A stretch of DNA of 64,000 bases, taken from NCBI GenBank assembly GCA_018824085.1, contig JAHJHI010000033.1, forward strand, positions 1 through 64,000. The letters run 5' to 3'. The translations under genes were made by a program, and so were the position numbers. This document shows, piece after piece, positions 53,879-63,943 of the stretch. Source of the DNA: Gammaproteobacteria bacterium. GTDB taxonomy: Bacteria > Pseudomonadota > Gammaproteobacteria > Burkholderiales > Rhodocyclaceae. The notes beneath the pieces are model-generated. The model was not told the origin of the DNA. It saw only the letters and a list, made by a program, of their open reading frames with translations, and ran no database searches. Numbering within the stretch: position 1 is the stretch's first letter; each line of letters starts with the position of its first letter.

Positions 53879-54102
53879 GGCCGGCCTCCTCTGGAGGTGT
53901 GTCCTTCGCGGAAAGGGGCGCGACACGCTCACGACTGCGAGCGTGCGCATCGGGCGGATTGACTGCGATTCCACCCGACTCCGGACGCGCTCCCGGGCTG
54001 CGGACGCGTCGATGATCACCATACACGTCAACTGCGGCCGGCAACGCATCTTTACCGTGACAATCAGTCACCGGATACGGCTACCGGCCGCGCCGCAACG
54101 GC

Positions 54103-55860
54103 TCAGTCCCGAAGCAGCTTGAACACCCACATCGATCCGCCCTGATTCAGCGTGTTCACCTTCTTCGCGACCTCGCCGCCCCACAGAGGCACCGCGCCAC
54201 CCCAGCCCGCGCTGACCGCGATGTACTGCTCGCCGTCCTGTTCCCACGTGATCGGCGGCGCCACGATGCCGGTACCGACCTGGAACGACCACACTTCCTT
54301 GCCGGTCTTTGCATCCGCGGCCTTCAGATAGCCTTCGGGCGTGCCCCAGAACACCAGCCCGCCCTTCGTGGCCAGCACGCCACCCCACAGCGGCGCGTTG
54401 TTCGTGATCTGCCAGACGATCTTGCCGGTGCGCGGGTCGACGGCCCGCAGCGCACCGATGTAGTCGCCGCCGATGTCCTTCGCATCCAGGGTCTTGATCG
54501 TGAAGCCGGCGCCCAGATACGCGGCACCCTTCTTGTACGAAATCGGTTCGTTCCAGATGTCCATGCCCCATTCGTTCGACGGCACGTAAAAGTAGCCGGT
54601 TTCGGGGCTGTAGGCCATCGGCATCTGGTTCTTGCCGCCGAGGAAGGATGGCGCGGTGGTGACGACGGTGCCCTTCTTGCCGTCCGTGCCCTGCACCGGA
54701 TCCCCCGGGCGATTGGCCGGATCGAATATCGGGCGTCCGTTGGCGTCGAGTCCGGTCGCCCAGGTCAGCTTCTTCACGAACGGAAAGCCGCGCTCGAACT
54801 TGCCGGTGTTCGCGTCCAGCACATAGAAGAAGCCATTGCGGTCGGCCTTGGCGCCGAAACGCTTTCCGTTCATGTCGAAGGTGACGAATTCGTTCACTCC
54901 GTCATAGTCCCAGCCGTCGTTCGGCGTGCCCTGGAAGTGCCATTTGATCTGTCCGGTCGCAACGTCGATGGCCACCGTCGAACAGGAATAGAGGTTGTCG
55001 CCGGGGCGCAGATGACTGTTCCACGGCGCCGGATTGCCGGTACCGAAGTAGGCCAGTCCGGTCCTGGCGTCATAGGTGCCGCCGAGCCAGGTCGCCGCAC
55101 CGCCCACTTTCCAGAGGTCGCCCGGCCAGCTGGCATTGACCGTGCCGCTGATGCCGTTCTCCGCCTTGCCGCCGGCAGCGTCGAACTTGTAGCCCATGTG
55201 GCCCTCGACGGTCGGTCGCGACCAGACCATCTTGCCCGTCTTCGGGTCGCGCGCCTCGACCCGGCCGATGATGCCGAACTCGCCGCCCGACACGCCGGTC
55301 AGCAACAGGCCTTTCGCGATGATGGGCGCAGCCGATGCGGAGTAGCCGGCCGCATAGTCATCGATCTTCTCCTTCCACACGACCTTGCCGGTCGCCTGAT
55401 CGAGCGCCACGAGCTGTGCGTCCAGCGTGGCGTAGATGACGAGGTTGTCGAACACCGCCGCGCCGCGGTTGATCACGTCGCAACAGGGCATGATGCCTTC
55501 GGGCAGGCGATGCTCGTACTGCCACAGGCGACGGCCCGTCTTCGTGTCTATGGCATAGATCCGCGAGTACGAGGCGGTGACGAACATCCGGCCATTGACG
55601 ACCAGTGGCTGCGCCTCCTGTCCGCGCTGCTTCTCGCCGCCATATGAATAGGACCAGGCCGGCACCAGCCGCTTGATGGTCGTCGTATTGATCGCGGTGA
55701 GCGGGCTGTAGCGCTGCCCTTCCGTGCCCATGCCCCAGGACAGGACATCGCCGGTGGTCTGCGCATCGTTCTCGATATCGGCCACAGTGACCGCGGCGCG
55801 TGTCGCGCTGGCGGACGCACCTGCCGTCAGCACAAGCAGGGCGAGGGTTGTCTTTTTCAT
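54103..55860 (-). CDS. PQQ-dependent alcohol/methanol dehydrogenase with lanthanide-type DYD motif
   Basis: A 585-residue periplasmic quinoprotein with signal peptide [21 protein letters not shown] and eight-bladed propeller repeats. The vicinal cysteines Cys126-Cys127 ([13 protein letters not shown]) and PQQ/metal ligands Glu194 (SGGEFGIIG), Asn276 (FGTGNPAPW), catalytic Asp318 and a second Asp320 ([10 protein letters not shown]) are visible. In calcium enzymes the position of Asp320 is Ala or Ser; Asp there coordinates lanthanides in XoxF and PedH. The enzyme oxidises a primary alcohol and passes electrons to a cytochrome c. XoxF, ExaF or PedH subgroup cannot be set without a tree. No xoxG/J or pqq genes are near. 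Confidence 0.92.
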   Translation of the reverse strand: MKKTTLALLVLTAGASASATRAAVTVADIENDAQTTGDVLSWGMGTEGQRYSPLTAINTTTIKRLVPAWSYSYGGEKQRGQEAQPLVVNGRMFVTASYSRIYAIDTKTGRRLWQYEHRLPEGIMPCCDVINRGAAVFDNLVIYATLDAQLVALDQATGKVVWKEKIDDYAAGYSASAAPIIAKGLLLTGVSGGEFGIIGRVEARDPKTGKMVWSRPTVEGHMGYKFDAAGGKAENGISGTVNASWPGDLWKVGGAATWLGGTYDARTGLAYFGTGNPAPWNSHLRPGDNLYSCSTVAIDVATGQIKWHFQGTPNDGWDYDGVNEFVTFDMNGKRFGAKADRNGFFYVLDANTGKFERGFPFVKKLTWATGLDANGRPIFDPANRPGDPVQGTDGKKGTVVTTAPSFLGGKNQMPMAYSPETGYFYVPSNEWGMDIWNEPISYKKGAAYLGAGFTIKTLDAKDIGGDYIGALRAVDPRTGKIVWQITNNAPLWGGVLATKGGLVFWGTPEGYLKAADAKTGKEVWSFQVGTGIVAPPITWEQDGEQYIAVSAGWGGAVPLWGGEVAKKVNTLNQGGSMWVFKLLRD

Positions 55861-56166
55861 GCGGTGAACTCCTTGTCGTATCAGCGGAAAGCCGGCCTGA
55901 GGCGCAACCGGAAGTCGTGCCTCAGGCAGACGTCATGTCCGCAACGCAAAGTACGTACCACGCCGCGCAATCGCGGCTGCGCAGACAACTGCGTGTCCGG
56001 CAAACGCTGCCTGGGCGCCGATCCGCTCAGCCGCGCCGGACCGATCATGACAAATGCACGATGCGAGCGGCGCGCCCGCACGCTCGGTAATCGTACGAAC
56101 GGACGCACCGGACGTTCGAATATCGAACCGGCACGGATGCGGCACACATGGCGCGGCGGCGAAGAC
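55861..56166. promoter_or_regulatory. Upstream region of the PQQ dehydrogenase gene with repeated palindrome GCCTSAGGC
   Basis: Two 9-base near-palindromes, GCCTGAGGC (55895-55903) and GCCTCAGGC (55919-55927), lie 24 bases apart centre to centre and 35-67 bases before the ATG. Together they also form a perfect 9-bp inverted repeat. GTACGTAC (55951-55958) and TTCGA-ATA-TCGAA (56114-56126) are further palindromes. AAGGAGTTCACCGC is the ribosome site. I see no good sigma-70 pair and no other gene. Confidence 0.5.
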
Positions 56167-57915
56167 CTACGCCGCGTCGATGAACTGCAGCCGCGCGAGC
56201 CGCGCGTACAGGCCGTCTCCCGCCAGCAGCTGCGCGTGCGTGCCGGTCTCGGCGACGCGGCCATGTTCGAGCACGACGATGCGGTCGGCGCGCTGCACTG
56301 TCGCCAGCCGGTGCGCAACGACCAGCGTCGTGCGGCTCGCCATCAGCGGCGCCAGTGCCGCCTGCACCATGCGTTCGCTTTCGGCGTCCAGCGCGGACGT
56401 GGCTTCGTCGAGCAGCAGGACGGGCCGGTCGGCCAGAATGGCGCGTGCAATCGCGATGCGCTGACGCTGGCCGCCGGACAGGCGCACGCCGCGCTCGCCC
56501 AGCGGGCTGTCATAGCCGCCGGGCAGCGCGCGTATGAAATCGTCGGCAAAGGCCGCGACGCAGGCGGCCCGCACCTCGTCGTCGCCCGCGTCGGGCCGTG
56601 CGTAGCGCACGTTGTCAGCCACGCTGGCGGCGAAGATGACCGGCTCCTGCGGCACCAGCGCAATGCGCGCGCGCACGTCGGCCGGATCGGCCTGCGCCAG
56701 CGGCACGCCATCGACCTCCACCGTGCCGCCCTGCGGATCGTAGAAGCGCAGCAGCAGCTGGAACAGCGTGGACTTGCCGGCACCCGACGGGCCGACCAGC
56801 GCGACCGTCTCGCCGGCGCGGATGTGGAGATCGAAGTGTTCGATCGCCGGCAGATCAGGCCGGCTCGGATAGCTGAAGCGCACGTCGCGGAACGCGATGT
56901 CGCCGCGCGCAGGTAGCGGCAGCGGCACCGGCTGCGCCGGCGCCGCGATGTCCGGCCGCGTATCGATAAGCTCGATCAGGCGCTCGGTCGCACCCGCCGC
57001 GCGCTGCAACTCGCCCCACACCTCGGACAGGGCGCCGACCGAACTGGCGACGATGGCCGCGTAGAACACGAAGGCCGACAGCTCGCCCGCGCTCAGCCGG
57101 CCCGCCAGCACGTCGTGCCCCCCCACCCAGAGGATGAGCGCCACCGAGCCGAACACCAGCAGGATGACCATCACGATCATCATGGCGCTGTGGCGGTAGC
57201 GGTGTATGCCGGTATCGAAGCTGCGCTCCACCAGCGCAGCAAAGTGACGACTGTCCGCCGCCTCGTGGCCGCACGCCTGCACGATGCGGATCGCGTGCAC
57301 GCTTTCGTCGACGTGTGTACCCAGATCAGCCACCCTCGCCTGCCGCTCGCGCGACAGGGCCCGCACCCGGCGGCCGAACAGCACGATGGGCGCGACCACC
57401 AGCGGCACCCCGGCCAGCACCAGCAGCGTCAGCCGGCCGCTGGTCAGCGCCAGCATCACCAGCCCGCCGACGAGCAGAAGGACGTTGCGCAGCGCGATCG
57501 AGAGCGTCGACCCGACGACGTTCTCGATCTGGGCCGTGTCGTTCGTCAGCCGGGAAATCACCTCGCCGGTCCGCCCCGCCTCGAAGAAGGACGGTGGCAG
57601 CGAAAGCAGATGCGAGTACACCCGCGTCCGCAGGTCCGCCGCCACCCGCTCGCCCAGCCACGACACATTGTAGAAACGCAGCCACGTTGCGCCGGCCAGC
57701 AACACCACCAGCGCCAGCGTGGCGGCGAGCGCCCGGTCCAGCCACTGCGGGTCGCCGGCGGCGAACCCCTGGTCGATGACGCTGCGCAAGCCCTGACCCA
57801 GCGCCAGCGCCGCGCTCGCCGCCAGCACAAGCCCGGTCGCCGCCAGCAACAGGCGGCTGCGATGCGGCTTCACAAGCTCGAACATCACCTGCCTCGAACG
57901 ACTCAATTCACTCAC
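56167..57915 (-). CDS. ABC exporter with fused membrane and ATPase domains (MsbA/multidrug type)
   Basis: A 582-residue half-transporter: six membrane segments in the first 310 residues (LLLAATGLVLAASAALALG; ALAATLALVVLLAGATWLRF; NVLLLVGGLVMLALTS; LTLLVLAGVPLVVAPIVLF; MMIVMVILLVFGSVALILWVGG; FVFYAAIVASSVGALSEVWG), then an ATPase domain with Walker A LVGPSGAGKST, signature RLSGGQRQRIAIARA and Walker B VLLLDEATSALD. It would act as a homodimer exporting lipids or drugs. The substrate is unknown. It lies upstream of the PQQ dehydrogenase on the same strand, 306 bases away. Confidence 0.93.
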   Translation of the reverse strand: MSELSRSRQVMFELVKPHRSRLLLAATGLVLAASAALALGQGLRSVIDQGFAAGDPQWLDRALAATLALVVLLAGATWLRFYNVSWLGERVAADLRTRVYSHLLSLPPSFFEAGRTGEVISRLTNDTAQIENVVGSTLSIALRNVLLLVGGLVMLALTSGRLTLLVLAGVPLVVAPIVLFGRRVRALSRERQARVADLGTHVDESVHAIRIVQACGHEAADSRHFAALVERSFDTGIHRYRHSAMMIVMVILLVFGSVALILWVGGHDVLAGRLSAGELSAFVFYAAIVASSVGALSEVWGELQRAAGATERLIELIDTRPDIAAPAQPVPLPLPARGDIAFRDVRFSYPSRPDLPAIEHFDLHIRAGETVALVGPSGAGKSTLFQLLLRFYDPQGGTVEVDGVPLAQADPADVRARIALVPQEPVIFAASVADNVRYARPDAGDDEVRAACVAAFADDFIRALPGGYDSPLGERGVRLSGGQRQRIAIARAILADRPVLLLDEATSALDAESERMVQAALAPLMASRTTLVVAHRLATVQRADRIVVLEHGRVAETGTHAQLLAGDGLYARLARLQFIDAA

Positions 57916-57970
57916 TCAGATATCTCCTTGCGCAAACAAAATTGTTGTACACTCGCGCCCCTACCCAAGT

Positions 57971-58055
57971 GCGCGGGTGGCGAAATTGGTAGACGCGCTG
58001 TCTTGAGGGGGCAGTGCCGCAAGGCGTGAGAGTTCGAGTCTCTCTCCGCGCACCA
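57971..58055 (+). tRNA. tRNA-Leu(GAG)
   Basis: An 85-base class II tRNA with encoded CCA. Acceptor arms GCGCGGG and TCCGCGC pair, with one G-U pair at the end. The D arm is TGGCGAAATTGGTAGACGC. The anticodon stem is CTGTC/GGCAG with loop TTGAGGG, giving anticodon GAG at 58005-58007. A long variable arm (TGCCGCAAGGCGT) and T arm GAGAG-TTCGAGT-CTCTC follow. The discriminator is A, as in tRNA-Leu. It reads CUC/CUU codons. Confidence 0.97.
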
Positions 58056-58285
58056 CATCCTTCTGTCCGTCCGGGCCTGATGTACCCGATCCCCCGTCGT
58101 TCGGCAGGGAAAGTTCCACGTCATTTCCGCTTCCGCATTGCAGCCAGCCGTTTCGTGCTGCAATGCGCGTCCGGCCGCCTGCCGCGTTTGTTACTATCCG
58201 CGACGCACTTCCAGGCCCACTACCCACAGCCCAAGAGCGCCTGTCATGCAACAGGAGCCGGACAAGGTCGGAGAAGGAGACAACG

Positions 58286-59011
58286 ATGGCGTTGGACAAG
58301 GCCCTGCTGGGCCGGTTGCTGCAGTTGAACGAACCGTGGACAGTACGCGACATCCGCTTCGACGCGGGGGCGCAGCGAGTGGACGCATGGGTGGGCCTTG
58401 AAGCCCCGCGTGGCTGGTTCGGCCTCGCACGCAAGCCCGAAGCCGAAGGCCCGGAACGCTCATGGCGCCATATCGACCTTGCCGGATGGCGCTGCCACAT
58501 CCATGTGCAGGCTCCCGCGAGCGCCAATCTCGGCGCGCTGCCCTGGGCCGGCCCGGCAGACATGCCGTTTTCGCAGGCGCTGTCGAAACAGGTATTCGCG
58601 CTGTTCAACGAAGGCGTGTCGCTGAACGGCATCTGCGCGATCACCGGCATCCCGCTGCAGGAATTGTGGAAGTTCAAGTTCTCGCTCGACCAGGGCAGGA
58701 CATCGATCGCCGACCCCGCTTCGCGCAGCGCCAGCACTGCCGCCATCGCGACACCGATCGCCGAGGGCGCGGACGGGCCGGACGGCATTCCCGACGTGGC
58801 CGATCCGGTCTGGCTGCAACTGATAGAGGGCCAGCTCGATCTGGACATCCGCGCACTCAGCCTCCGCCTGCTGATGACGCGACTGCGCAGCCAGATGGAA
58901 GTCATTACCGACGACGAAGTGCGCATGCTCAAGCTGCGTGAGCTGCATCGCTACTTCGTCAAGAACGCCCGCATGCTCGGCCACGAACTGGCCCAGCTGC
59001 AGACGCACTGA
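58286..59011 (+). CDS. Hypothetical protein, 241 residues
   Basis: I do not recognise a named family. The start ATG 58286 follows GGAGAAGGAGACAACG. Residues 15-75 (WTVRDIRFDAGAQRVDAWVGLEAPRGWFG ... RSWRHIDLAGWRCHIHVQAP) resemble the N-terminal fold of ISL3-type transposases, which often survives as a separate regulatory protein, but there is no DDE catalytic domain. The next part (SLNGICAITGIPLQELWKFKF) looks like a helix-turn-helix. The C-terminal region is helical. It lies 15 bases before the next gene, probably one operon. Function unknown. Confidence 0.72.
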   Translation: MALDKALLGRLLQLNEPWTVRDIRFDAGAQRVDAWVGLEAPRGWFGLARKPEAEGPERSWRHIDLAGWRCHIHVQAPASANLGALPWAGPADMPFSQALSKQVFALFNEGVSLNGICAITGIPLQELWKFKFSLDQGRTSIADPASRSASTAAIATPIAEGADGPDGIPDVADPVWLQLIEGQLDLDIRALSLRLLMTRLRSQMEVITDDEVRMLKLRELHRYFVKNARMLGHELAQLQTH

Positions 59012-59025
59012 ATCAACACATCCCG

Positions 59026-60033
59026 ATGACAAGCCAAACCACTTCAGCAGTGAGCGGCCGCATGATGGGCGTGGCCGAAGCGACCGCACTGATCCGCAGC
59101 GGTGGCTACTTCAGCGTCGCGGCAGACGAGGCGCTGCTGCGGCAGTTGCCGCGCGGTCACTGGATCGGCGGCACCATCCCGTATTTCATGGGGCAGGACG
59201 GCGGCGTCACCACGCGGGACCAGCTCTACGTTGCACAGCTTCCGGTCAGCGGCGGCATTCCCGTACTCCGCTTCTATGACCAGATCAGCCTCGAGCGCAT
59301 CTGCGCCGACGCACCCGACAACGGTTATTCCATCGTCGTCATTCCGGCCTTCTCCGCCGTGCATTCGCTGTTCGCGCGCAATGCGCCGAACTACGAAGAC
59401 ATGTACATCAAGCCGCTGGCAGGCTGGGTGTCCGGCATCCACCTGTCCGACCTCGGCAAGGCCAGTCCGCTGGTGGTCAATGGCGAAACGCTGGAATTCG
59501 ACGCGGAGCAGGCGCTCGTGATGCACGTGCCGCTCGCCGACGAACAATATGCGCGCATCGACATCATCAACCTGTTCACCCAGGGCGACGGGGACCGCAT
59601 CCGCTTTCCGGCCAAGGGTTTCTCGGCCACCGAGTGCATGATCAACGGTCAACCGGGAAATTTCGCGCAATACGTGAATTCGCGCGCGATGGACACCCGC
59701 CTGCCGCTGGTGGCCGACTACAGCGGCGCGCTGATCAACGTCAGCATCAAGTCCGTCGATACGACGAAGGGCGTCGTGGATTTCTACGCGCCGGTATTCG
59801 ACGACGTCGAATACCGTTTCGCCGCACCGGTGCCCGACTACGTGAGCGCCTTCGACGCGGCACTGCCGGCGAGCACCGGCCCGGTCGGCTTCAGCTGCAA
59901 CTGCGTGCTCAACTACCTGTACAGCGAACTGGAAGGCAAGCGCGTGCCGTCCATGCTGGGGCCGATGACATTCGGCGAGGTGGCCTATCAGCTGCTCAAC
60001 CAGACGCTGGTCTATCTCACCATTGAAGGCTGA
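59026..60033 (+). CDS. Hypothetical protein, 335 residues
   Basis: No certain family. It has no signal peptide or membrane spans. It opens with GRMMGVAEATALIRSGGYFSVAADEALLRQLPRGHWIGGTIPYFMGQDGG, followed by VSGGIPVLRFYDQISLERICADAPDNGYSIVVIPAFSAVHSLFARNAPNYEDMYIKPLAGWVSG. The GGTIPYFM segment recalls a fold shared with FIST-like domains, but the similarity is weak. It is cytoplasmic and translated together with the preceding hypothetical gene. The pair sits between tRNA-Leu and the NYN gene. Confidence 0.7.
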   Translation: MTSQTTSAVSGRMMGVAEATALIRSGGYFSVAADEALLRQLPRGHWIGGTIPYFMGQDGGVTTRDQLYVAQLPVSGGIPVLRFYDQISLERICADAPDNGYSIVVIPAFSAVHSLFARNAPNYEDMYIKPLAGWVSGIHLSDLGKASPLVVNGETLEFDAEQALVMHVPLADEQYARIDIINLFTQGDGDRIRFPAKGFSATECMINGQPGNFAQYVNSRAMDTRLPLVADYSGALINVSIKSVDTTKGVVDFYAPVFDDVEYRFAAPVPDYVSAFDAALPASTGPVGFSCNCVLNYLYSELEGKRVPSMLGPMTFGEVAYQLLNQTLVYLTIEG

Positions 60034-60092
60034 ATGCAGCGCATTCGCCGACAGGCGTAGCATTCGGTTTTCGGTTCAGGTTCCCGCACCCC

Positions 60093-61133
60093 ATGAATGA
60101 CACCAACAATCAGGCCCGCCGGCTCGCGCTGGTCATCGACGCGGACAACGCGCAACCTTCGCTGATCCAGCCCGTGCTGCTCGCTGCGGCATCGCGCGGC
60201 CGCGTGACCGTGCGCCGCATCTACGGCGACTGGACGTCACCCAACATGACGAGCTGGAAAGCGCATCTGCTCGACCACTCGATCCGCCCGATCCAGCAGT
60301 TCCGCATCGTCGGCGGCAAGAACGCAACCGACAGCGCGATGATCATCGACGCGATGGACCTGCTGCACTCCGGTCTGGTCGACGGCTTCTGCATCGTGTC
60401 GAGCGACTCGGATTTCACGTCGCTGGCTCGCCGCATCCAGGAAAGCGGCCTGTTCGTCATGGGTGTCGGGCGGCGCACCACGCCCGTCGCGTTCCAGCGC
60501 GCGTGCGAGGAGTTCGTGTTCACCGACGACATGCGCGCCACGCCTGCGCCTGCGCAGAAGAAGAAACCCGCCGGCACCGCTGCAGCGGCGCCTGCCGCAC
60601 GCCACGACGCACCGCGCAGGCCGCGCAGCACGCAGCCGGACGCCCAGATCCTCGACCTGCTTGAACAAGGAATACGCTCGGCCGCCGACGAGGACAGCGG
60701 CTGGGCCGGAATCGGCCGAGTCGGTCAGATCGTGCGCCAGTACGAACCGGGGTTCAGCCACAAGGACTACGGCCATTCCAGCCTGTCCGGCCTGCTGGAA
60801 AGCCAGCCGGCGATATTCCGGCTGCGCAAGGGCGACAACGGCCAAGTGCAGGTCCAGCTGATCGAAAAGCCCGCAGAGCGCCTGCCTGAAGAAGCGGCGG
60901 AGCTCGCGCCGCCGGCGCCGGCAAAAACCCGTCGGCCACGCCAGCCCCGCAAGGCCGCGTCGACCGCTGCGGCAGCAGAGATTGCGGCCGCACCGGCAGC
61001 GGCAGCGGCGCCTGACAGCCCGCCGGCTATCGCAGCCGACAGCGGCGCCGCCGAAGCCAAGGCCCGGCCCCGTCGCAGCCGTAGCCGCAAGGCCGCCACC
61101 GCGACCGATCCGCAAGGCAGCCAGCCGGACTGA
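60093..61133 (+). CDS. NYN-domain (LabA/DUF88) RNase-like protein with LOTUS/OST-HTH domain
   Basis: A 346-residue protein. The NYN domain (residues ~5-150) has ALVIDADNAQPSLIQPVL, a conserved DSAMIIDAMDLLHSG and the acidic CIVSSDSDFTSLARRIQESGLFVMGVGRR, which form the PIN-like RNase metal site. A linker rich in Lys/Pro leads to a LOTUS/OST-HTH-like domain (residues ~185-250: ILDLLEQGIRSAADEDSGWAGIGRVGQIVRQYEPGFSHKDYG). The tail is Ala/Pro/Arg-rich and low in complexity. Such proteins cleave or bind structured RNA; the target is not known. Confidence 0.9.
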   Translation: MNDTNNQARRLALVIDADNAQPSLIQPVLLAAASRGRVTVRRIYGDWTSPNMTSWKAHLLDHSIRPIQQFRIVGGKNATDSAMIIDAMDLLHSGLVDGFCIVSSDSDFTSLARRIQESGLFVMGVGRRTTPVAFQRACEEFVFTDDMRATPAPAQKKKPAGTAAAAPAARHDAPRRPRSTQPDAQILDLLEQGIRSAADEDSGWAGIGRVGQIVRQYEPGFSHKDYGHSSLSGLLESQPAIFRLRKGDNGQVQVQLIEKPAERLPEEAAELAPPAPAKTRRPRQPRKAASTAAAAEIAAAPAAAAAPDSPPAIAADSGAAEAKARPRRSRSRKAATATDPQGSQPD

Positions 61134-61139
61134 ACCCGC

Positions 61140-63191
61140 TCAGTCCGGCACGGCGGTCTCCTGCGCCGCAGCCTCGGGCGGCGGATCCTTCGGCGGCCAG
61201 AAGAAGTCGCGCGGCCGGATCAGGAAGCGCTTCGCCAACTTGACCGACAGCCCGCGCGTGTCTTCCGGCTTGATGCCGCGCGAACTCAGCGCCACCTTCA
61301 TCGCCAGGCTGAAGCTGACCAGCAGATTGGTCATGCCGATCAGGATGACGCCAGCGACACTGAACGCGATCACCGACCAGGGCACGTTGAAGTCGAGTGC
61401 CTGCAGCCCGTAGGCCAGATTGGCCGACGAGAACGCGACGTGGCGGATGTCCAGCGGCAGCCCCAGCAATGCGCCGATGATGGGCGTACAGCCGAGCATG
61501 CAGCCGAACAGGAAATTCCCCATCAGCGCACCGAGATTGTGTTCGACGTAGTCGGCGAGGCGCGACAGGCGATACTCGCCAAGCATCCTGCGCAGCCACT
61601 TCACACGCTCCAGGCGCTCGGGCACCCGCAGGTATAGAGACTGGTTGTCGTAGTAGCCGGAAATCAGCCCGCTGAGGAAGAGGAACACGCCTGCGATGGC
61701 GGCGTGCAGCAGCGCGAGGCTGTGCCACGGGCTCAGGTCGTGCAGCAGGAGGGCGCCCTTGACCGGATCCACCGGATGCCAGTCCAGAAACACGGCCGCC
61801 GTCATCGCGATGGCCAGCGAAGTGACGAAGCCGATCACGACATTTCCCGCAATCGATATCCACTGCGTGCGGCTGACCTGCGTCGCGAGATCGACCAGCA
61901 CGTTCAGGCGCGCGTCGCGGTTCTGCTTGCCGTCGAGCGCTGCAGCAAGCGTGGCCGCCGTCATCGCCGGCTGCTTGGTTGCAATGGTCAGGTGCAGCAG
62001 GTGAATGATGACAAAGCCCAGCCCGTAGTTGAGGCTGTGGGCCAGCGCCTCCCAGATCGCCGGCATATGCACCTTGGACGTCAGTACCTTGATCAGCGCC
62101 ATCGCACCGATGATGAAACCGGCCCCCGCGGCGGCGCGGAACATCTGCACGAATTCGCTGCGTGACCCGGTCACGTAGTGCTCGCCCGACTTGCTCGCCT
62201 GCTCGGTCACACGGCGCGCCAGCAGCTGTGTCGTGCCTGCGAACAGATCACGCAGGCTGTGCCGGCGGTTCTCCTGACGCACCAGCAGCAGGAAAAAGTC
62301 GATCGCCCGCTGGCGCACGCCAGCGCGATCATCCGGTTCATCCGGCAGCACCAGCGTACGCAGCAACCGCAGGCGCGCGACGATCTGCTCGATGCGTGCG
62401 AGCAGGAACACCAGGTTCACGCCCACACCGGCTTCGCGCGATTTGCGCCGGATGGTATCGACGTAGTCGCTGCACTGTTCGAGCAGCACCTCCAGATGGC
62501 CGTCGTGCGGCTGCGGCTCTTCCGCCCGGGTCTGGCGGGCGATGAATTCGCGTATCTCGTCGCTCTGCGCGAGAAACGGCGACTCATGCCGCGCCAGCGC
62601 GGGCATGTAACGCAGCAGCGCCGGCTCCATGCCGAGTGCGGCGAGCCGGTGCGAGGCCATGCGCATCGCCTCGAACAGTTCCAGCCAGCACTGCCGGCGC
62701 GCCGGCGCGAACGCCTCGCCTTCGATATCCAGCAGATCGAGCAGCGTGCCCCAGTCTTCGCGCGGAATCGCAGCCATCCAGAAGCCGTCTCCCGCCACGT
62801 CGAACACCTCGCTGAACAGGTCGCGCAGGAAGTCGTCATCAACCGCCGGGGGCAGCATGCGTTCGAGCAGGCGGGTCGACAGGCCGCTGAAAAATCCCTG
62901 CGTCGCCAGCACCCCGGATTCCGAGTACAGCGTGCGGTGCATGCGTTTGGTGAGTACCGCCTTCAGGTGCAGCGCCAGCGCCGAAGCGAGTTCCGGGTTG
63001 GCACCCAGCAGGCGCAGCAATATGCGGAAGCGGGATTCGGCGGCTTCGACGCCTTCGCGCCCGTGCGGACGGATGAGCGCAATGATGCCGGCCAGCACGT
63101 CGCCAGAAGCGTCGTCCGGCCGGTCGGCAATGCGCGCCAGCAGGGTCTGCAGTTCGGCAGATTGGGAGATTCTGGGTGAAGTCATGGGCAC
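61140..63191 (-). CDS. Gcr-family 'site-specific recombinase' membrane protein
   Basis: A 683-residue protein matching the Gcr/SSR family (pfam10136), whose name is historical. The N-terminal 300 residues are helical and cytoplasmic. The C-terminal half has about six membrane spans, for example [77 protein letters not shown] and [27 protein letters not shown]. There is no Tyr- or Ser-recombinase motif, so recombinase activity is doubtful. It lies 44 bases downstream of lolD on the same strand. Confidence 0.85.
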   Translation of the reverse strand: MPMTSPRISQSAELQTLLARIADRPDDASGDVLAGIIALIRPHGREGVEAAESRFRILLRLLGANPELASALALHLKAVLTKRMHRTLYSESGVLATQGFFSGLSTRLLERMLPPAVDDDFLRDLFSEVFDVAGDGFWMAAIPREDWGTLLDLLDIEGEAFAPARRQCWLELFEAMRMASHRLAALGMEPALLRYMPALARHESPFLAQSDEIREFIARQTRAEEPQPHDGHLEVLLEQCSDYVDTIRRKSREAGVGVNLVFLLARIEQIVARLRLLRTLVLPDEPDDRAGVRQRAIDFFLLLVRQENRRHSLRDLFAGTTQLLARRVTEQASKSGEHYVTGSRSEFVQMFRAAAGAGFIIGAMALIKVLTSKVHMPAIWEALAHSLNYGLGFVIIHLLHLTIATKQPAMTAATLAAALDGKQNRDARLNVLVDLATQVSRTQWISIAGNVVIGFVTSLAIAMTAAVFLDWHPVDPVKGALLLHDLSPWHSLALLHAAIAGVFLFLSGLISGYYDNQSLYLRVPERLERVKWLRRMLGEYRLSRLADYVEHNLGALMGNFLFGCMLGCTPIIGALLGLPLDIRHVAFSSANLAYGLQALDFNVPWSVIAFSVAGVILIGMTNLLVSFSLAMKVALSSRGIKPEDTRGLSVKLAKRFLIRPRDFFWPPKDPPPEAAAQETAVPD

Positions 63192-63235
63192 ACGATGCTG
63201 AATTGTCAGGGAAGGCGCGCCACCTCCGCGGCACG

Positions 63236-63943
63236 TCAGGCCGGCTGTGGCATGCGCGCAGCGGCCGCCAGACGGCCGTCAATCAGTTCTATCCTCCGGT
63301 CGCAACGCGCGGCCAGACGGGGGTCATGCGTCACGATCAGGCAGGCGCTGCCACGCTCGCGATTGAATTCGCGCAACAGCGCAAAAATATCATCCGCCGT
63401 CTGTGTGTCCAGATTTCCGGTCGGCTCATCCGCCAGAATGAGCCGCGGCGACAGCGACAGCGCGCGCGCGATCGCCACCCTCTGCTGCTGGCCGCCGGAC
63501 AGCTGCGACGCCTTCTTGTATTCGTGACCGGTGAGCCCGACCCGTTTCAGCAGGTCGTTTGCAACGGATTCCGCCTCCGCGGTCGCCACGCCATGCATGA
63601 TGATGGACGGCATCATCACGTTCTCCAGCGCGGTGAATGCAGGCAGCAAGTGGTGGAACTGGAACACAAAGCCTATCGTGCGTCCACGCAGCACGGTCAG
63701 CGCCTGCTCGTCGAGCCCGGTCGTCGACTGCCCCGCGATGGCCAGCTCGCCCGACGTCGGCGCTTCGAGCAGGCCGACGAGGTTGAGCAAGGTACTCTTG
63801 CCGGAACCGCTCGGGCCGATCAGCGCACAGAACTCGCCTTCGGCCAGATCGAGGTCGAGACCGTGCAGCACTTCGGTTTCGACCGGTGTGCCGACGCCGT
63901 AGGATTTGCGCAGGCCACGCAGGGAAATGATGGCAGCCGTCAT
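63236..63943 (-). CDS. lolD: Lipoprotein-releasing ABC transporter ATPase LolD
   Basis: A 235-residue ATPase of the LolCDE complex that releases lipoproteins from the inner membrane for transfer to LolA. Walker A is [24 protein letters not shown], signature [15 protein letters not shown], Walker [21 protein letters not shown]. The Lol-typical loop [22 protein letters not shown] is present. The ATG overlaps the stop of the upstream lolC/E gene (ATGA), which confirms the operon. Confidence 0.96.
   Translation of the reverse strand: MTAAIISLRGLRKSYGVGTPVETEVLHGLDLDLAEGEFCALIGPSGSGKSTLLNLVGLLEAPTSGELAIAGQSTTGLDEQALTVLRGRTIGFVFQFHHLLPAFTALENVMMPSIIMHGVATAEAESVANDLLKRVGLTGHEYKKASQLSGGQQQRVAIARALSLSPRLILADEPTGNLDTQTADDIFALLREFNRERGSACLIVTHDPRLAARCDRRIELIDGRLAAAARMPQPA

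Noticed and set aside
58286-59011. Possible ISL3-family transposase remnant
   Set aside because: Only a loose likeness at the N-terminus, no DDE residues, no terminal inverted repeats and no target duplication were found, so I kept it as hypothetical and did not call a mobile element.
61140-63191. Mobile-element recombinase
   Set aside because: The family name says site-specific recombinase, but there is no Tyr/Ser recombinase catalytic motif and it has many membrane spans; it is a conserved chromosomal membrane protein.
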